From Candidatus Avelusimicrobium aviculae (GTDB taxonomy: Bacteria > Elusimicrobiota > Elusimicrobia > Elusimicrobiales > Elusimicrobiaceae): DNA of 59,022 bases. The notes beneath the pieces were generated by a model. The model did no database searches and was not told where the DNA came from. It saw only the letters and a program-made list of their open reading frames with translations. The translations under genes and the position numbers were made by a program. Position 1 is the first letter of the stretch. The number at the start of each line of letters is the position of its first letter. The DNA lies in assembly GCA_944324655.1 (NCBI GenBank), contig CALUXF010000009.1, positions 1 to 59,022 on the forward strand, read 5' to 3'. Shown piece after piece: positions 27,491 to 36,589 of this stretch.

Positions 27491-28363
27491 ATGGGGCTTA
27501 TCATTTTCACGTCTTTCCTTGCGCTGGTAACGGGGCTTATCCTGCTGGGCAACACCCGCTCCGCCCGCATGCGCCGCTACGCCAAGCGCAACCACGCCCA
27601 ATTTGACCGGCACCGCAGTTCCCTAACCACCCCGCTAAGCGCCGGGAAGCTGGAAATATTAAAAGAATATTTTCCCTTATTTCGCCACGTAATGACGTTT
27701 ATGGACAACTTGGCCTTTATGCGCTTGGCTGACGCCGAAATTTACAAAGACGAGACCCCCAACGCAAAACCCGTTTGTGTAACCTTGTTTGCGGCTGAAT
27801 TTAGAAACCGCAGTTTTCCCATATTAAAAATAGCGCCGCTGGGCTCCCCTTTTTACGCTTCCCAATACATGACGGTAAAAACCAATATCCCGGAAATTGA
27901 CCGCAATTACCACATCAGCGCGCCCAACCAGGCGGCCGGCCTGCTTTTTACCCCCTATTTAAAAGGCTTGTTAAAAACCCGGGACAACATTTACCTGGAA
28001 GTGAACGACAATGCCTTTTTATATCATGAAAACTGCCTGCAAACAATAGAAGAATTGGAAAATTTCCACTGCCGGGCCGCCCAGCTTCTGGCGGAATTTG
28101 GCAACACCATGATTAATTTAGACAAACCCGGCTCAGCCACCATAAACGCCGCCATAAAGGCGGCCCCAAAGCCCAAGGCGCCGTTGTCTGACGAAGAATT
28201 TAACGCCAAAGCCCAAGCCATGCTTTCCGTTATGTGCCCCAAAGAAATTGCCCGTACCCACGGAAGCGCCAGTTTGCGCGGCTTTTGGGGAATTATTTTA
28301 CTGGTGCTGCTGTTAGCTATCCCGGTGGTAGGGTGGCTTATATTAAAAAATTTCCCTCATTAA
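27491..28363 (+). CDS. Unknown membrane protein with two terminal helices
   Basis: I do not recognise this 290-residue protein. It has an N-terminal transmembrane segment (about 2-20), a soluble domain of about 240 residues and a C-terminal transmembrane segment (about 264-285), ending in a short tail. The soluble domain includes FPLFRHVMTFMDNLAFMRLA and EVNDNAFLYHENCLQTIEEL and carries no recognisable catalytic motif. Start: an ATG at 27470 overlaps a GATAAT-like -10 box, whereas the ATG at 27491 has AGAGG nine bases upstream and is preferred. It is a single gene with its own terminator. Confidence 0.78.
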   Translation: MGLIIFTSFLALVTGLILLGNTRSARMRRYAKRNHAQFDRHRSSLTTPLSAGKLEILKEYFPLFRHVMTFMDNLAFMRLADAEIYKDETPNAKPVCVTLFAAEFRNRSFPILKIAPLGSPFYASQYMTVKTNIPEIDRNYHISAPNQAAGLLFTPYLKGLLKTRDNIYLEVNDNAFLYHENCLQTIEELENFHCRAAQLLAEFGNTMINLDKPGSATINAAIKAAPKPKAPLSDEEFNAKAQAMLSVMCPKEIARTHGSASLRGFWGIILLVLLLAIPVVGWLILKNFPH

Positions 28364-28391
28364 AAAACCCCGGGTTAACCGGGGTTTTTAA
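28362..28391. terminator. Bidirectional terminator
   Basis: AAAAAACCCCGG and CCGGGGTTTTTAA form a symmetrical hairpin between the convergent membrane-protein and peptidase genes. Confidence 0.88.
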
Positions 28392-28406
28392 TAACAAAGA
28401 ACAGAA

Positions 28407-30473
28407 TTATTTTTTCTCACCGTCCGGGATGTTAACCCCCAAACTTTTTAAGAAAGCCCGGTTATTATACGGGCGGCCCAAAAACTTCTCCACCATCTCA
28501 TTTTCATCATACACGGTGCCGGGTGTATAAATATACGCGCGGAGCTTGGAACCCAGCTCCTGGTTAAACAGGCCTTGCGCTTCAAACTGGGAGAAGACCT
28601 CCTTCGCAATCACCAAAGACCAGGCGTACACATAATACCCCACGTCGTAGGGGTCAGTCAAAGACATAATATGCGCAAAACTGGCTTGCGGGTAGGTGTC
28701 TTCGGTCATTTCTATGCCGGCAATGTCTTTCATCATTTTGGCATAGAGTTTGGTGGTATTTACCCGGCGGTTTTTGGCATGGGCTTCCAAATCAAACTGT
28801 CCCAAAAAATTCTGCCGCAAGAAAGCGGTGGCTTCCCCCGCGTGGCGGGACTTAACCATAGCGCTTATCAGCTCGTCCGGTATAGGCTGGCCGGTTTGAT
28901 AATGAGCGGATATCCGCTTAAGCACCTGCGGCTGCCAGGCCCAGTTTTCCAGCAATTGGGAATGGGTTTCTATATAATCCCAAGCCACATTGTCCCCCGT
29001 TAAGCTGGCGTATTTGGATGTAGCCAAAGACATTTGCAGCACGTGCCCAAATTCATGAAATAAGGTTTCCACCTCTCCGTGCCCCAATAACGAAGGAACC
29101 CCGTTTGCCGCCGGGGAAAAATTAGCGGCAATCACCACTGACGGGATTTGATAGCTTCCGTCCGGCAGTTGGAAGCGGTCCACAAAAGACCAGGTGGCCG
29201 CGTGGGTGTATTTGCCGTCGCGCGGGTATAAATCCATATAAAAATAAGAAATGATTTCCCGGGTGGAAGCGTCTTTAATCAGCCAGGCTTGCACGTCCGG
29301 GTGCCAAACGGGCAGGTCCGCTTTTTCAAAAGCCAGGCCGAAAATCCCGCCAAAAATTTCAAACATGCCGTCTATTACTTTTTGCGCGGGGAAGTACTCT
29401 TTTATTTTTTCATCATCCACTTGGTAATAGGCTTTTTTATATTGGTTTGCCCAATACCCCAGTTCCCAACCGGTCAGCTGGCGGCTGTCCGTTCCTTCCA
29501 CTTTGTTTTTAAGGGCTAGATACTCCTGCATTTCCGCTTGGGCCAGCGGGGTGATTTGCGTTTGTAAATCCTGCAAGAAAGCGCGCAAATTTTCCTGCGT
29601 TTTTGCCATACGCACGGGAAGCACAAAATCCGGATATTGTTTATACCCCAGCAAAGCCGCCTGTTTGCGGCGCAAAACCAAGGTGTCCTCTAACAGTTTT
29701 ACATTTTCTTTTCCGCCGCGGCGGGCAAACTTGGCTTGCAGCTCTTTGCGGGCGGCGTCGTCCTGCGCGTTTGCCATAAAGGGGTTATAGTCCGGATATT
29801 TCAGCGTGACAATGTAGCGCCCGTCCTCCGCGCGGGACAAACGGTTTATATAGGTTTCCCCCATCCCTTTTAACTGCTCTAGGGAGAGGAGCATCTCATC
29901 CTTATAATTATTTAAATTCACATTATAGCGGGTAATTTTCTCCAGACGCTCATCATTTAGTTTTAAATATTTTTTTAATTTGGCGTCGCTTAAAGACATG
30001 CCGGCCCGCTCATAGCGCTCCAGCCATTTGGCAAGCAGGCGGGCTTCTTCGTGCTCTAATTTTGGATTGGTCTGGGCGTACTCTTTTAACGCGCGGTATA
30101 CGTCCCGGCGGGAAAATATTTCCGCTTTCTTTTTGCTCCCTATGGTTTCCAACCGGGCAGCGGCTTCACGCACATCAGCGTCTTTATGAAAATAAGCCAA
30201 TAAAGACAAATTTTTAGGCACAAACCAGTACTGCGTATAGGCAGTTTCCAGCGCCAGTACGGTATTATTAAAATCCCGCCGGGAAGCAGGCACCGCCGTT
30301 AACGCGGCCAAATTCTTTTCCAATTCTTCAGAAGCGCACTCCTCCAAAGAAGCGATCTCCTGCGGGCTATAATCAAAGCGAAGATGCCCGTCCCGGAACA
30401 TATCGCCATAAGCGCCGGCAAAAGCGGCGCAAGGCAGCGCAACGGCTGCCAAACCTGTAAAAAATTTATTCAT
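28407..30473 (-). CDS. Exported M3-family metallopeptidase (oligopeptidase)
   Basis: A 688-residue zinc peptidase of family M3 (thimet oligopeptidase/Dcp type). The zinc motif HEFGH is in TLFHEFGHVLQM at about 478, with the downstream Glu (about 505, YIETHSQ). An N-terminal signal peptide (1-19, AAFAGAY) places it in the periplasm, like some Dcp-like enzymes. It would degrade short peptides. Length is usual for the family. It is transcribed alone and divergent from ispH, leaving 64 bases between starts. Confidence 0.92.
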   Translation of the reverse strand: MNKFFTGLAAVALPCAAFAGAYGDMFRDGHLRFDYSPQEIASLEECASEELEKNLAALTAVPASRRDFNNTVLALETAYTQYWFVPKNLSLLAYFHKDADVREAAARLETIGSKKKAEIFSRRDVYRALKEYAQTNPKLEHEEARLLAKWLERYERAGMSLSDAKLKKYLKLNDERLEKITRYNVNLNNYKDEMLLSLEQLKGMGETYINRLSRAEDGRYIVTLKYPDYNPFMANAQDDAARKELQAKFARRGGKENVKLLEDTLVLRRKQAALLGYKQYPDFVLPVRMAKTQENLRAFLQDLQTQITPLAQAEMQEYLALKNKVEGTDSRQLTGWELGYWANQYKKAYYQVDDEKIKEYFPAQKVIDGMFEIFGGIFGLAFEKADLPVWHPDVQAWLIKDASTREIISYFYMDLYPRDGKYTHAATWSFVDRFQLPDGSYQIPSVVIAANFSPAANGVPSLLGHGEVETLFHEFGHVLQMSLATSKYASLTGDNVAWDYIETHSQLLENWAWQPQVLKRISAHYQTGQPIPDELISAMVKSRHAGEATAFLRQNFLGQFDLEAHAKNRRVNTTKLYAKMMKDIAGIEMTEDTYPQASFAHIMSLTDPYDVGYYVYAWSLVIAKEVFSQFEAQGLFNQELGSKLRAYIYTPGTVYDENEMVEKFLGRPYNNRAFLKSLGVNIPDGEKK

Positions 30474-30525
30474 ATTGTTATTATAGAAAATCTGGAACCG
30501 TTCCCTGCCTAAACGCGTAATTTCC

Positions 30526-30531
30526 TATAAT
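30526..30531 (+). promoter_or_regulatory. -10 box of the ispH-pfkA-rlmB operon
   Basis: TATAAT ends 7 bases before the first base of the ispH start codon, and no SD is present, so transcription is predicted to begin at or next to the ATG. No good -35 is visible. Confidence 0.5.
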
Positions 30532-30537
30532 ATATAT

Positions 30538-32229
30538 ATGGATAAAGAACAAGACGTTATCGTAGCCAAAAGCGCTGGGTTCTGCCCCGGCGTAAAACGC
30601 GCCATAGATAAAGTGCTGGAGCTGGAAGCCGCCGGCAAAAAACCCATTTACACCATTGGTCCGCTGATACACAACAAACAAGTGACCGATATGCTGGCCG
30701 CCAAGCAGATTACTTCCATAGACAAACCGCAGGAAGCGCAAGACAAATCCGGCGTATTGGTTATCCGCGCGCACGGAATTACGCCGCAGTTTCAACAGGA
30801 AATTGAATCCTGCGGCATGGAAGTGGTGGACGCCACCTGCCCGCTGGTAAAACGAGCGCATGACGTTATCTCCCAATACGCCAAACAAGGCTATGATACC
30901 GTGATTGTGGGGGACGGAGGACACGCGGAAGTAATCGGCCTGTTGGGTTATACCCAAGGGCGAGGCACCGTGGTATCCGGCCCGGAAGAAGCCCAAAAAC
31001 TCCCCCATTTTAAAAAAGTAAACGTAGTATCCCAAACCACGCAAAAAGAAAGTGTTTTTTATCAGACCGCCCAAATTATTAAAGACAAAGCGGACGAATG
31101 CCAAATATCCAATACCATCTGCCAACCCACCAAAGACCGCCAAAAAGAAACGGTGGAACTGGCTAAAAACGCGGATTTGGTCATTGTGGTGGGCGGCAAA
31201 CACAGCGCAAACACCGCGCGCCTGGCCCTGTTGTGCCGCGGGTTGGCCCCGCAGGTGCTGCACATAGAAACCGAAAGAGAACTGCAGCCCGAACAAGTGC
31301 TGCGCGCCAAACAAATATTTATTACGGCCGGGGCCTCCACCCCCAACTGGGTGATAGACAAAGTGGCTAATTGGGTGCGCCAAACCCGCCAGACACACAA
31401 CCGTTTTTCTTTGCCCACTTTCTTTTATAACGGGTGGAAGTTCTTTGTAAAATACTCTTTTTACACCGCCTTCGCGGCGATGGCTTTGGCCTATGTATGT
31501 ATGAAATTACAAGGGGTGCGCACGGACTGGAAGTTATTATGGTTTGCGTGGTTGTTTGTGTTTGGGTTAACTTCCGTCAACCACGCAGCGGAACAAGCCC
31601 CCACCCGCGTGAGAAACTTGTCTTACATCTTGGGTTTTACCGCCTGCGCCGGGGCGTTGGTATTATCGGCCTTTACCGGTTGGCAGGTGTTGCTGTTGGC
31701 TTCCGTCTTTTTAGCGGCGGGAATTTTTTACCCGTTTAGGCATATACTGCACTCCAAGATAGCTTCTTTCCCCGGTACCAAAGACGTTGCCACCGCGCTG
31801 GGCTGGGCGTTTGCCTGCGCCTGGCTGCCCGCCTATGCGCATGGAATGCCCTTTCATAAAGCGGCGTATTTGGCCGTATTCTATGCGGGGCTGTTGGTGT
31901 TTACGCGCTCGGTTACGCTGGGGTTTTCTTCCGCCAATAAAGATTTAATGGTGGGCAAAGAAAGCTTCTACAAAGCATTTGGCATGGCCGCCACCAAATG
32001 GGCCGTTACGTTTATTTTAACCGCGCTTACCGGCGCGCTGGCCGCTTTGTGGTTCATGCCGTGGAAACCGCTGCTGACGGGTATGCTTCTTATTGGGAAC
32101 GTATACACGGTTTTTATTGTAATATATTATTATAGCCATGTTACGGCCCGCAATATAAAGCAGGAAACTTTAATTGACGGCCAATTCTTTATCTTATGGC
32201 TGTTTTGTTACCTGACCAAATTATTTTAA
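30538..32229 (+). CDS. ispH: IspH (HMBPP reductase) fused to a UbiA-like membrane domain
   Basis: A 563-residue fusion. Residues 1-285 are a complete IspH/LytB, the last enzyme of the MEP isoprenoid pathway. The [4Fe-4S] cysteines are C16 (GFCPG), C101 (DATCP) and C195 (NTICQPT), with H45 and H129/E131 for substrate binding; SAN (223-225) replaces the usual SSN. Residues about 296-563 form eight or nine membrane helices that resemble UbiA prenyltransferases: HSKIASFPGTKDVATALGWA at 405-424 and the KDLMVGKES loop at 468-476. The two Asp-rich motifs are mostly lost (N348-HAAE, only D469 kept), so prenyl transfer is doubtful. The frame is continuous. pfkA follows after 18 bases and rlmB after that. 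Confidence 0.9.
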   Translation: MDKEQDVIVAKSAGFCPGVKRAIDKVLELEAAGKKPIYTIGPLIHNKQVTDMLAAKQITSIDKPQEAQDKSGVLVIRAHGITPQFQQEIESCGMEVVDATCPLVKRAHDVISQYAKQGYDTVIVGDGGHAEVIGLLGYTQGRGTVVSGPEEAQKLPHFKKVNVVSQTTQKESVFYQTAQIIKDKADECQISNTICQPTKDRQKETVELAKNADLVIVVGGKHSANTARLALLCRGLAPQVLHIETERELQPEQVLRAKQIFITAGASTPNWVIDKVANWVRQTRQTHNRFSLPTFFYNGWKFFVKYSFYTAFAAMALAYVCMKLQGVRTDWKLLWFAWLFVFGLTSVNHAAEQAPTRVRNLSYILGFTACAGALVLSAFTGWQVLLLASVFLAAGIFYPFRHILHSKIASFPGTKDVATALGWAFACAWLPAYAHGMPFHKAAYLAVFYAGLLVFTRSVTLGFSSANKDLMVGKESFYKAFGMAATKWAVTFILTALTGALAALWFMPWKPLLTGMLLIGNVYTVFIVIYYYSHVTARNIKQETLIDGQFFILWLFCYLTKLF

Positions 32230-32247
32230 CAGATATAAGGGGTAAAA

Positions 32248-33348
32248 ATGACGATTAAAAAGATTGGTATTCTGACCGCCGGCGGAGACTGCCCCGGCTT
32301 AAACGCCGTAGTGCGCGCCGTAAGCAAAAACGCGCTACAGCACGGCATTGAAGTATTGGGCTTTAAAAACGGTTTTGACGGCCTGGTACGCAACGAGTTT
32401 ATACACATCAATAATGATTTGGTTTCCGGCATTTTAACCTTAGGCGGAACCATTTTGGGAAGCAGCAACATCGCCAACCCTTTTAAATATACGTTGGCGC
32501 CGTTTGGCTCGGCCGAAAACCCGGTGGATTTGTCCGGCGCGGCCTTGCATAATTTTAAAGAAAACCAGCTGGACGCGCTGATCACCATCGGCGGGGACGG
32601 CACGCTGCATATGTCCCAGCAATTTGTAGATTTGGGTATGCCCATTGTGGCCGTACCCAAAACCATTGATAATGACTTGTCCGCCACGGATCAAACATTC
32701 GGGTTTGATTCCGCCCTTTCTATCGCAACCGAAGCCATAGACCGCCTGCACACCACGGCCCAAAGCCACCACCGCGTGATGATTGTGGAGACCATGGGCC
32801 GTTACGCCGGGTGGATAGCGCTTCGCTCCGCCATTGCGGGCGGCGGGGATATTGTGCTTATACCGGAAATCCCGTATAATGACGACGTTATCGCCAACTA
32901 TATTTTAGAACGCCGCAGCCGCGGCAAGACATTCAGCATTGTGGTAGCGGCGGAAGGAGCCAAAAACGAAGCGGGCGAGCAAGCCGTCACCCGCACCGTA
33001 GCCGGCAGCACGGACCCGGTACGCTTGGGTGGAATCGCATACAAATTAAGCCAAATGATTGAAGAAAAAACCAAAATAGAATCCCGCGCCTGCGTACTAG
33101 GGCACACCCAGCGCGGGGGCACTCCCACCGCTTTTGACCGTTGGCTTTCCACCCTGTACGGCACCAAAGCGCTGGATATGGTATTAGAAGGAAAATTTGG
33201 TTATATGGCCAGCCTGCGGGCGTTCCAAATGCAGGAAGTAAAAATCGCGGATGCGATTTCCAAATTAAAACGCGTTGATCCCCACGGGGAAGAAGTAAAA
33301 GCCGCGCTGGAAGTGGGCATGAGCTTTGGCTCGGCTGATATCGGCTAA
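32248..33348 (+). CDS. pfkA: 6-phosphofructokinase
   Basis: A 366-residue phosphofructokinase that phosphorylates fructose-6-phosphate. The motifs are GGDCPGLNAVV (12-22), GGDGT (115-119), PKTIDNDL (137-144) and ETMGRYAGWIAL. The donor-site pair is Gly (as in ATP enzymes) at GGDG and Lys (as in PPi enzymes) at PKTID. This mixed G/K signature occurs in actinobacterial ATP-dependent enzymes of group III, so ATP is the likely donor, but PPi use is not excluded. An AAGGGG SD precedes the ATG. It is the middle gene of the ispH-pfkA-rlmB operon. Confidence 0.93.
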   Translation: MTIKKIGILTAGGDCPGLNAVVRAVSKNALQHGIEVLGFKNGFDGLVRNEFIHINNDLVSGILTLGGTILGSSNIANPFKYTLAPFGSAENPVDLSGAALHNFKENQLDALITIGGDGTLHMSQQFVDLGMPIVAVPKTIDNDLSATDQTFGFDSALSIATEAIDRLHTTAQSHHRVMIVETMGRYAGWIALRSAIAGGGDIVLIPEIPYNDDVIANYILERRSRGKTFSIVVAAEGAKNEAGEQAVTRTVAGSTDPVRLGGIAYKLSQMIEEKTKIESRACVLGHTQRGGTPTAFDRWLSTLYGTKALDMVLEGKFGYMASLRAFQMQEVKIADAISKLKRVDPHGEEVKAALEVGMSFGSADIG

Positions 33349-33357
33349 GGAGAAAAA

Positions 33358-34107
33358 ATGAACGAAGCTTTAGACATTATTTACGGCATTCACCCGGTTA
33401 TGGAAGCGCTGCGCAGCAAAAAGCGCAACGTCACCCAGTTGTTTGTGACCGACGGGAAAGCCGGGCACCGCCAAGTGGAAGAAATCATCCGTTTAGCCAA
33501 ACGCAATAACGTAAAAGTGGACCGCATAGAACCCCGCGTACTGGATAAGCTGACCCACGGCGCCAACCACCAAGGCGTGCTGGCTAAAATCCAGCCCATT
33601 AAATTAATGAAACTTTCCACCGCGCTGTATGAGTCAGACGGAAATAAAAAAGACCTGTGGCTGGCCGTGGATGAAATGACGGACCCGCAAAACCTGGGGG
33701 CCATTATCCGCAGTGCGGCGTGTTTGGGCTTTTCCACCATTATTTTACCCCAGCGGCGCACCGTGGGCATTACGCCGGCGGTATACCGTGTGGCCTGTGG
33801 CGCGATTGAAAACATCAATATTGTGGAAGTGGCCAACTTAAACACCGCATTAATTGACCTGAAAGAAGAAGGTTTCTGGGTATATGGGGCAGATATGGAA
33901 GGACAGTCCATCACGGAAACGGACTATGCCTCCCCCGCCGTGCTGGTAATTGGAAGCGAAGGATTTGGCATACGGGAAAAAACCGCCGAAAATTGCGACC
34001 AAATCATATCCATTCCGCAAAAAGGCGGGGTGGAAAGCTTAAACGCTTCCGCCGCGGCCAGCATTATCATGTACGATATGATGGCTAAAGTACAGCTAAA
34101 AAAATAA
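33358..34107 (+). CDS. rlmB: TrmH-family 23S rRNA 2'-O-methyltransferase (RlmB-like)
   Basis: A 249-residue SPOUT methyltransferase with an N-terminal RNA-binding (L30e-like) domain (GIHPVMEAL, about 10-18) and the knotted domain. SPOUT motif 1 is DPQNLGAIIRSA, motif 2 is IGSEGFGIRE and motif 3 is IPQKGGVESLNASAAASI. The family methylates G2251 of 23S rRNA or related sites; RlmB is chosen over TrmH from overall length and motif wording, with some uncertainty. AAGGAG precedes the start, and a terminator follows. Confidence 0.88.
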   Translation: MNEALDIIYGIHPVMEALRSKKRNVTQLFVTDGKAGHRQVEEIIRLAKRNNVKVDRIEPRVLDKLTHGANHQGVLAKIQPIKLMKLSTALYESDGNKKDLWLAVDEMTDPQNLGAIIRSAACLGFSTIILPQRRTVGITPAVYRVACGAIENINIVEVANLNTALIDLKEEGFWVYGADMEGQSITETDYASPAVLVIGSEGFGIREKTAENCDQIISIPQKGGVESLNASAAASIIMYDMMAKVQLKK

Positions 34108-34127
34108 TACCGCTAAAACTTCATTTC

Positions 34128-34158
34128 ATCCCCGTTTGCGTAAAACGGGGATTTTTTA
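34128..34158 (+). terminator. Terminator of the ispH-pfkA-rlmB operon
   Basis: ATCCCCGTTT pairs with AAACGGGGAT, followed by TTTTTTATT, 20 bases after the rlmB stop. Confidence 0.9.
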
Positions 34159-34300
34159 TTCCGGATCTGTTCTCCCCTCCTACCGCCATACCCATAAACG
34201 TTTTTCCCGGCGAGAGCGATAAAAAATATCCCCAGTCAGTCTGCGTAAATATAACAAAACGCTCTGGGCTTAAAAGCAGAAAGTGCGGTTTTTAGCACAC

Positions 34301-34333
34301 AAAAAAGCGGAGGTTTTAAATTCTCCGCTTTTA
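34301..34333 (-). terminator. Terminator of the phosphoesterase-fold gene
   Basis: AAAAGCGGAG pairs with CTCCGCTTTT around an AT-rich loop. Between this and the rlmB terminator lie about 140 bases in which I see no gene. Confidence 0.82.
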
Positions 34334-34356
34334 ACCGTATTTGTATTCAAAAAAGG

Positions 34357-35580
34357 TTAACGCAAATAAATATCTATGGTGTCTATTTGGTTATCCGTCT
34401 GGTCAAACACCTTGAGGGTTAATTTGCGGTCAACAATTTCCCCCAATGCATAATGATAGGCCGCCACGTAGCGCGCGGTGGAAGAATCCCCCGTTATACG
34501 TTTTTGAGGCTCCAGCCCGGCGGCCCCCAAGGTAACATAGGTTACCCCGCGTACGTTCGGCTCCCCGCGAAACATGGGGAAGGTGCGCTCGTAATTGGGG
34601 GAATTACCCTGTAAGACCAAATTCACTTTATAATTTTCAAACAGTTTAATTAATTTGGAAGCGGCCTCATTATTAGGCGTAATCGGCCCGGTGGAATACA
34701 ATGGGGCGTTAATTACCACTATCTTCCATTTTCCTTCCACATTGGAAGTAAGCGCCGTTTTCAGCCATTTCATTTGGGCGGAATCCTCTTCCAAGCTGGG
34801 CGCCCACACCGCGCCGTATATGGCATTGGCGTCTAGAAAAATAAAACGGGCATTGGCGGTATCAAACGTATAATATTTGGGAGTGCCGGTACCCCAGCTC
34901 ATGCTGTGAAAATTGGAATAATTGGCGCGCAGAAAAGATTTACTGCTTTGTTGCGCGCGGTCCGGTCCGTATTCATTCGGCCCCAGCGCTACAAGCAATG
35001 GGTTGCGAGCCAACACCTCTTTAAACGGGGTGAAGAATTCCCGGTCGGCGTCTGCATTTAAACCGCTGTGCGTGATGTTGCCGGTATGAATAAAAAAATC
35101 AGTCTTTCTGTCTTTCATGCGGGCCGCCAAGGCGCGGCGGGCTTCGGCGGCAAAATCCGGCGGGATAATGCCGTCTTCCCCCGCCACCGGCTGAGGGGCG
35201 CCCGTATTGCCCAACGCCAAGAATTTTACCTCTTTGCGCTCCGGAGAGAATAATGTGCGGAAACTCCCCTCCAACGGCACCTGCACTCCGTCTTTGGCTT
35301 GGTTGTATACATACAAACGGTAACAATAATCCTGATTGGGCACCAAACCGTACAAAATAGCTTTGTGGGAGGTGGAAGACGGGGTAATCGTCATCAGCTG
35401 GTTGCAGCGCGGTACGGGGCCGTACTCCAGCCAAGAAGGAGTATCCTCATCCGTCTGCCAACGCAAGACCATGGTGCTTTGGGTAGGGTCTTCTATATAC
35501 GGGCCGCGCACAAGCTGCGCCGCGGCGGCAGGCAACAAGGCCGCACATACTGCAAAAAAAGTAAAAACGGTTTTTCTCAT
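34357..35580 (-). CDS. Exported metallophosphoesterase-fold protein lacking metal ligands
   Basis: A 407-residue protein with signal peptide (1-21, PAAAA-Q), a fibronectin-like N-terminal domain as in purple acid phosphatases (about 22-110: QLVRGPYIEDPTQSTMVLRW) and a calcineurin-like fold (about 117-405). All five metal-ligand motifs of the family are altered: GDxG to GN (N125), GDxxY to GN (N168), GNHE to GPNE (200-203), the VxxH His to Asn (N291), and GHxHxYER to GNSPNYER (325-332). The frame is intact and the fold landmarks remain, so this is probably a conserved non-catalytic binding protein rather than a decaying gene. It is monocistronic. Confidence 0.85.
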   Translation of the reverse strand: MRKTVFTFFAVCAALLPAAAAQLVRGPYIEDPTQSTMVLRWQTDEDTPSWLEYGPVPRCNQLMTITPSSTSHKAILYGLVPNQDYCYRLYVYNQAKDGVQVPLEGSFRTLFSPERKEVKFLALGNTGAPQPVAGEDGIIPPDFAAEARRALAARMKDRKTDFFIHTGNITHSGLNADADREFFTPFKEVLARNPLLVALGPNEYGPDRAQQSSKSFLRANYSNFHSMSWGTGTPKYYTFDTANARFIFLDANAIYGAVWAPSLEEDSAQMKWLKTALTSNVEGKWKIVVINAPLYSTGPITPNNEAASKLIKLFENYKVNLVLQGNSPNYERTFPMFRGEPNVRGVTYVTLGAAGLEPQKRITGDSSTARYVAAYHYALGEIVDRKLTLKVFDQTDNQIDTIDIYLR

Positions 35581-35683
35581 ATCTTTATTTATTTTACTAA
35601 AAATATACCCCGCTATAAGCTAGTTAATAAAAGTATATTAAAAAACCCGCGCGGGCTAACTTAAATTTTGCTAAATTAATAGT

Positions 35684-36580
35684 ATGAGAAAATTATTTTT
35701 ACTTTTAACCTTAATCACCTTGCCTGCTTTTATGGTACAGGCAAAAACATTGGACGCAAGAGCGTCTTACTTATGGTCTTCCGATAAGAACCAGGCGATG
35801 GCTTCCTTATCCGTGGCGCCTACTTATAATACACGGGCCGGTTTGGTGGCGCGTTATGTGAAAGATATGCGGGATTATTCTTTCGGCCGTTTGAAAGACC
35901 CTATTTATTCCGTCTATCTTCCATTGCTCTTTCAGTTTGAGTTATTAGACATTGAGCTGACCCCTTTTTACTATTTTGAACACAATGCCGATAACCCCTC
36001 CTATCAAGACGCCTATGCCTACGGGGGTACTTTCGCATTAACCATGTTAATGGAAAATGACCAAGTAAACGACATTTACACCCGCGCGCGTCTGGGCGCC
36101 AGCTATGCGCGGCAGCAAGGCACTTTGTTTACTAAAGATGCCGCGCCGGAAAATACAGACTATGCCCAAGCGGCGTATTTCTTACAGTTAAGCCACAGCC
36201 TGTTCCGGGCGTACCGGTTGGAAGCCACCGGGGCGGCGTTTCAATATCCAGACGGGATTACCGGAGTTACCGCTTTTCGCGGAGTATTAAACCAACAAGA
36301 TTTAGTGGCTCTGCAAACCTTGGACATTACGCGTGATTTGCGCAAATACGCTTTAGGCGGGCGCTTTGTACGTATGTGGGCGGAGTCTGGCTCCACATTA
36401 TATATCGGCTATTCTTTTACCGAAAACTACACGGCCGACCCGGACCACTCTTTTATTATCGGCAATTCGTTCCCTCTTGTGAAAAACGTATTTTTTGACA
36501 TGGCTTACAACCATATAGAAACCACCAGCCACAAAAATAAAAGAGACATCTTTTATTTAGGCTTAGGAACCTCTTTCTAG
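35684..36580 (+). CDS. Putative outer-membrane beta-barrel protein
   Basis: A 298-residue protein with signal peptide (1-20, FMVQA-K) and a mature part made of repeated amphipathic strands rich in Tyr and Phe, ending in GLGTSF with C-terminal Phe. That pattern is typical of outer-membrane barrels. No specific family is recognised. The start ATG lies 7 bases after a TAAATT box, without an SD. The histidine kinase gene begins 9 bases after its stop, so barrel, kinase, helical protein and exporter are probably one operon. Confidence 0.75.
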   Translation: MRKLFLLLTLITLPAFMVQAKTLDARASYLWSSDKNQAMASLSVAPTYNTRAGLVARYVKDMRDYSFGRLKDPIYSVYLPLLFQFELLDIELTPFYYFEHNADNPSYQDAYAYGGTFALTMLMENDQVNDIYTRARLGASYARQQGTLFTKDAAPENTDYAQAAYFLQLSHSLFRAYRLEATGAAFQYPDGITGVTAFRGVLNQQDLVALQTLDITRDLRKYALGGRFVRMWAESGSTLYIGYSFTENYTADPDHSFIIGNSFPLVKNVFFDMAYNHIETTSHKNKRDIFYLGLGTSF

Positions 36581-36589
36581 GATAATATT

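Noticed and set aside
30481-31398. 305-codon minus-strand open frame opposite ispH
   Set aside because: It covers the conserved IspH domain; its His/Gly/Phe-rich translation has no recognisable family.
32248-33348. Annotating PFK as pyrophosphate-dependent
   Set aside because: The decisive position is Gly (GGDG), not Asp (GGDD); the Lys in PKTID alone is not enough.
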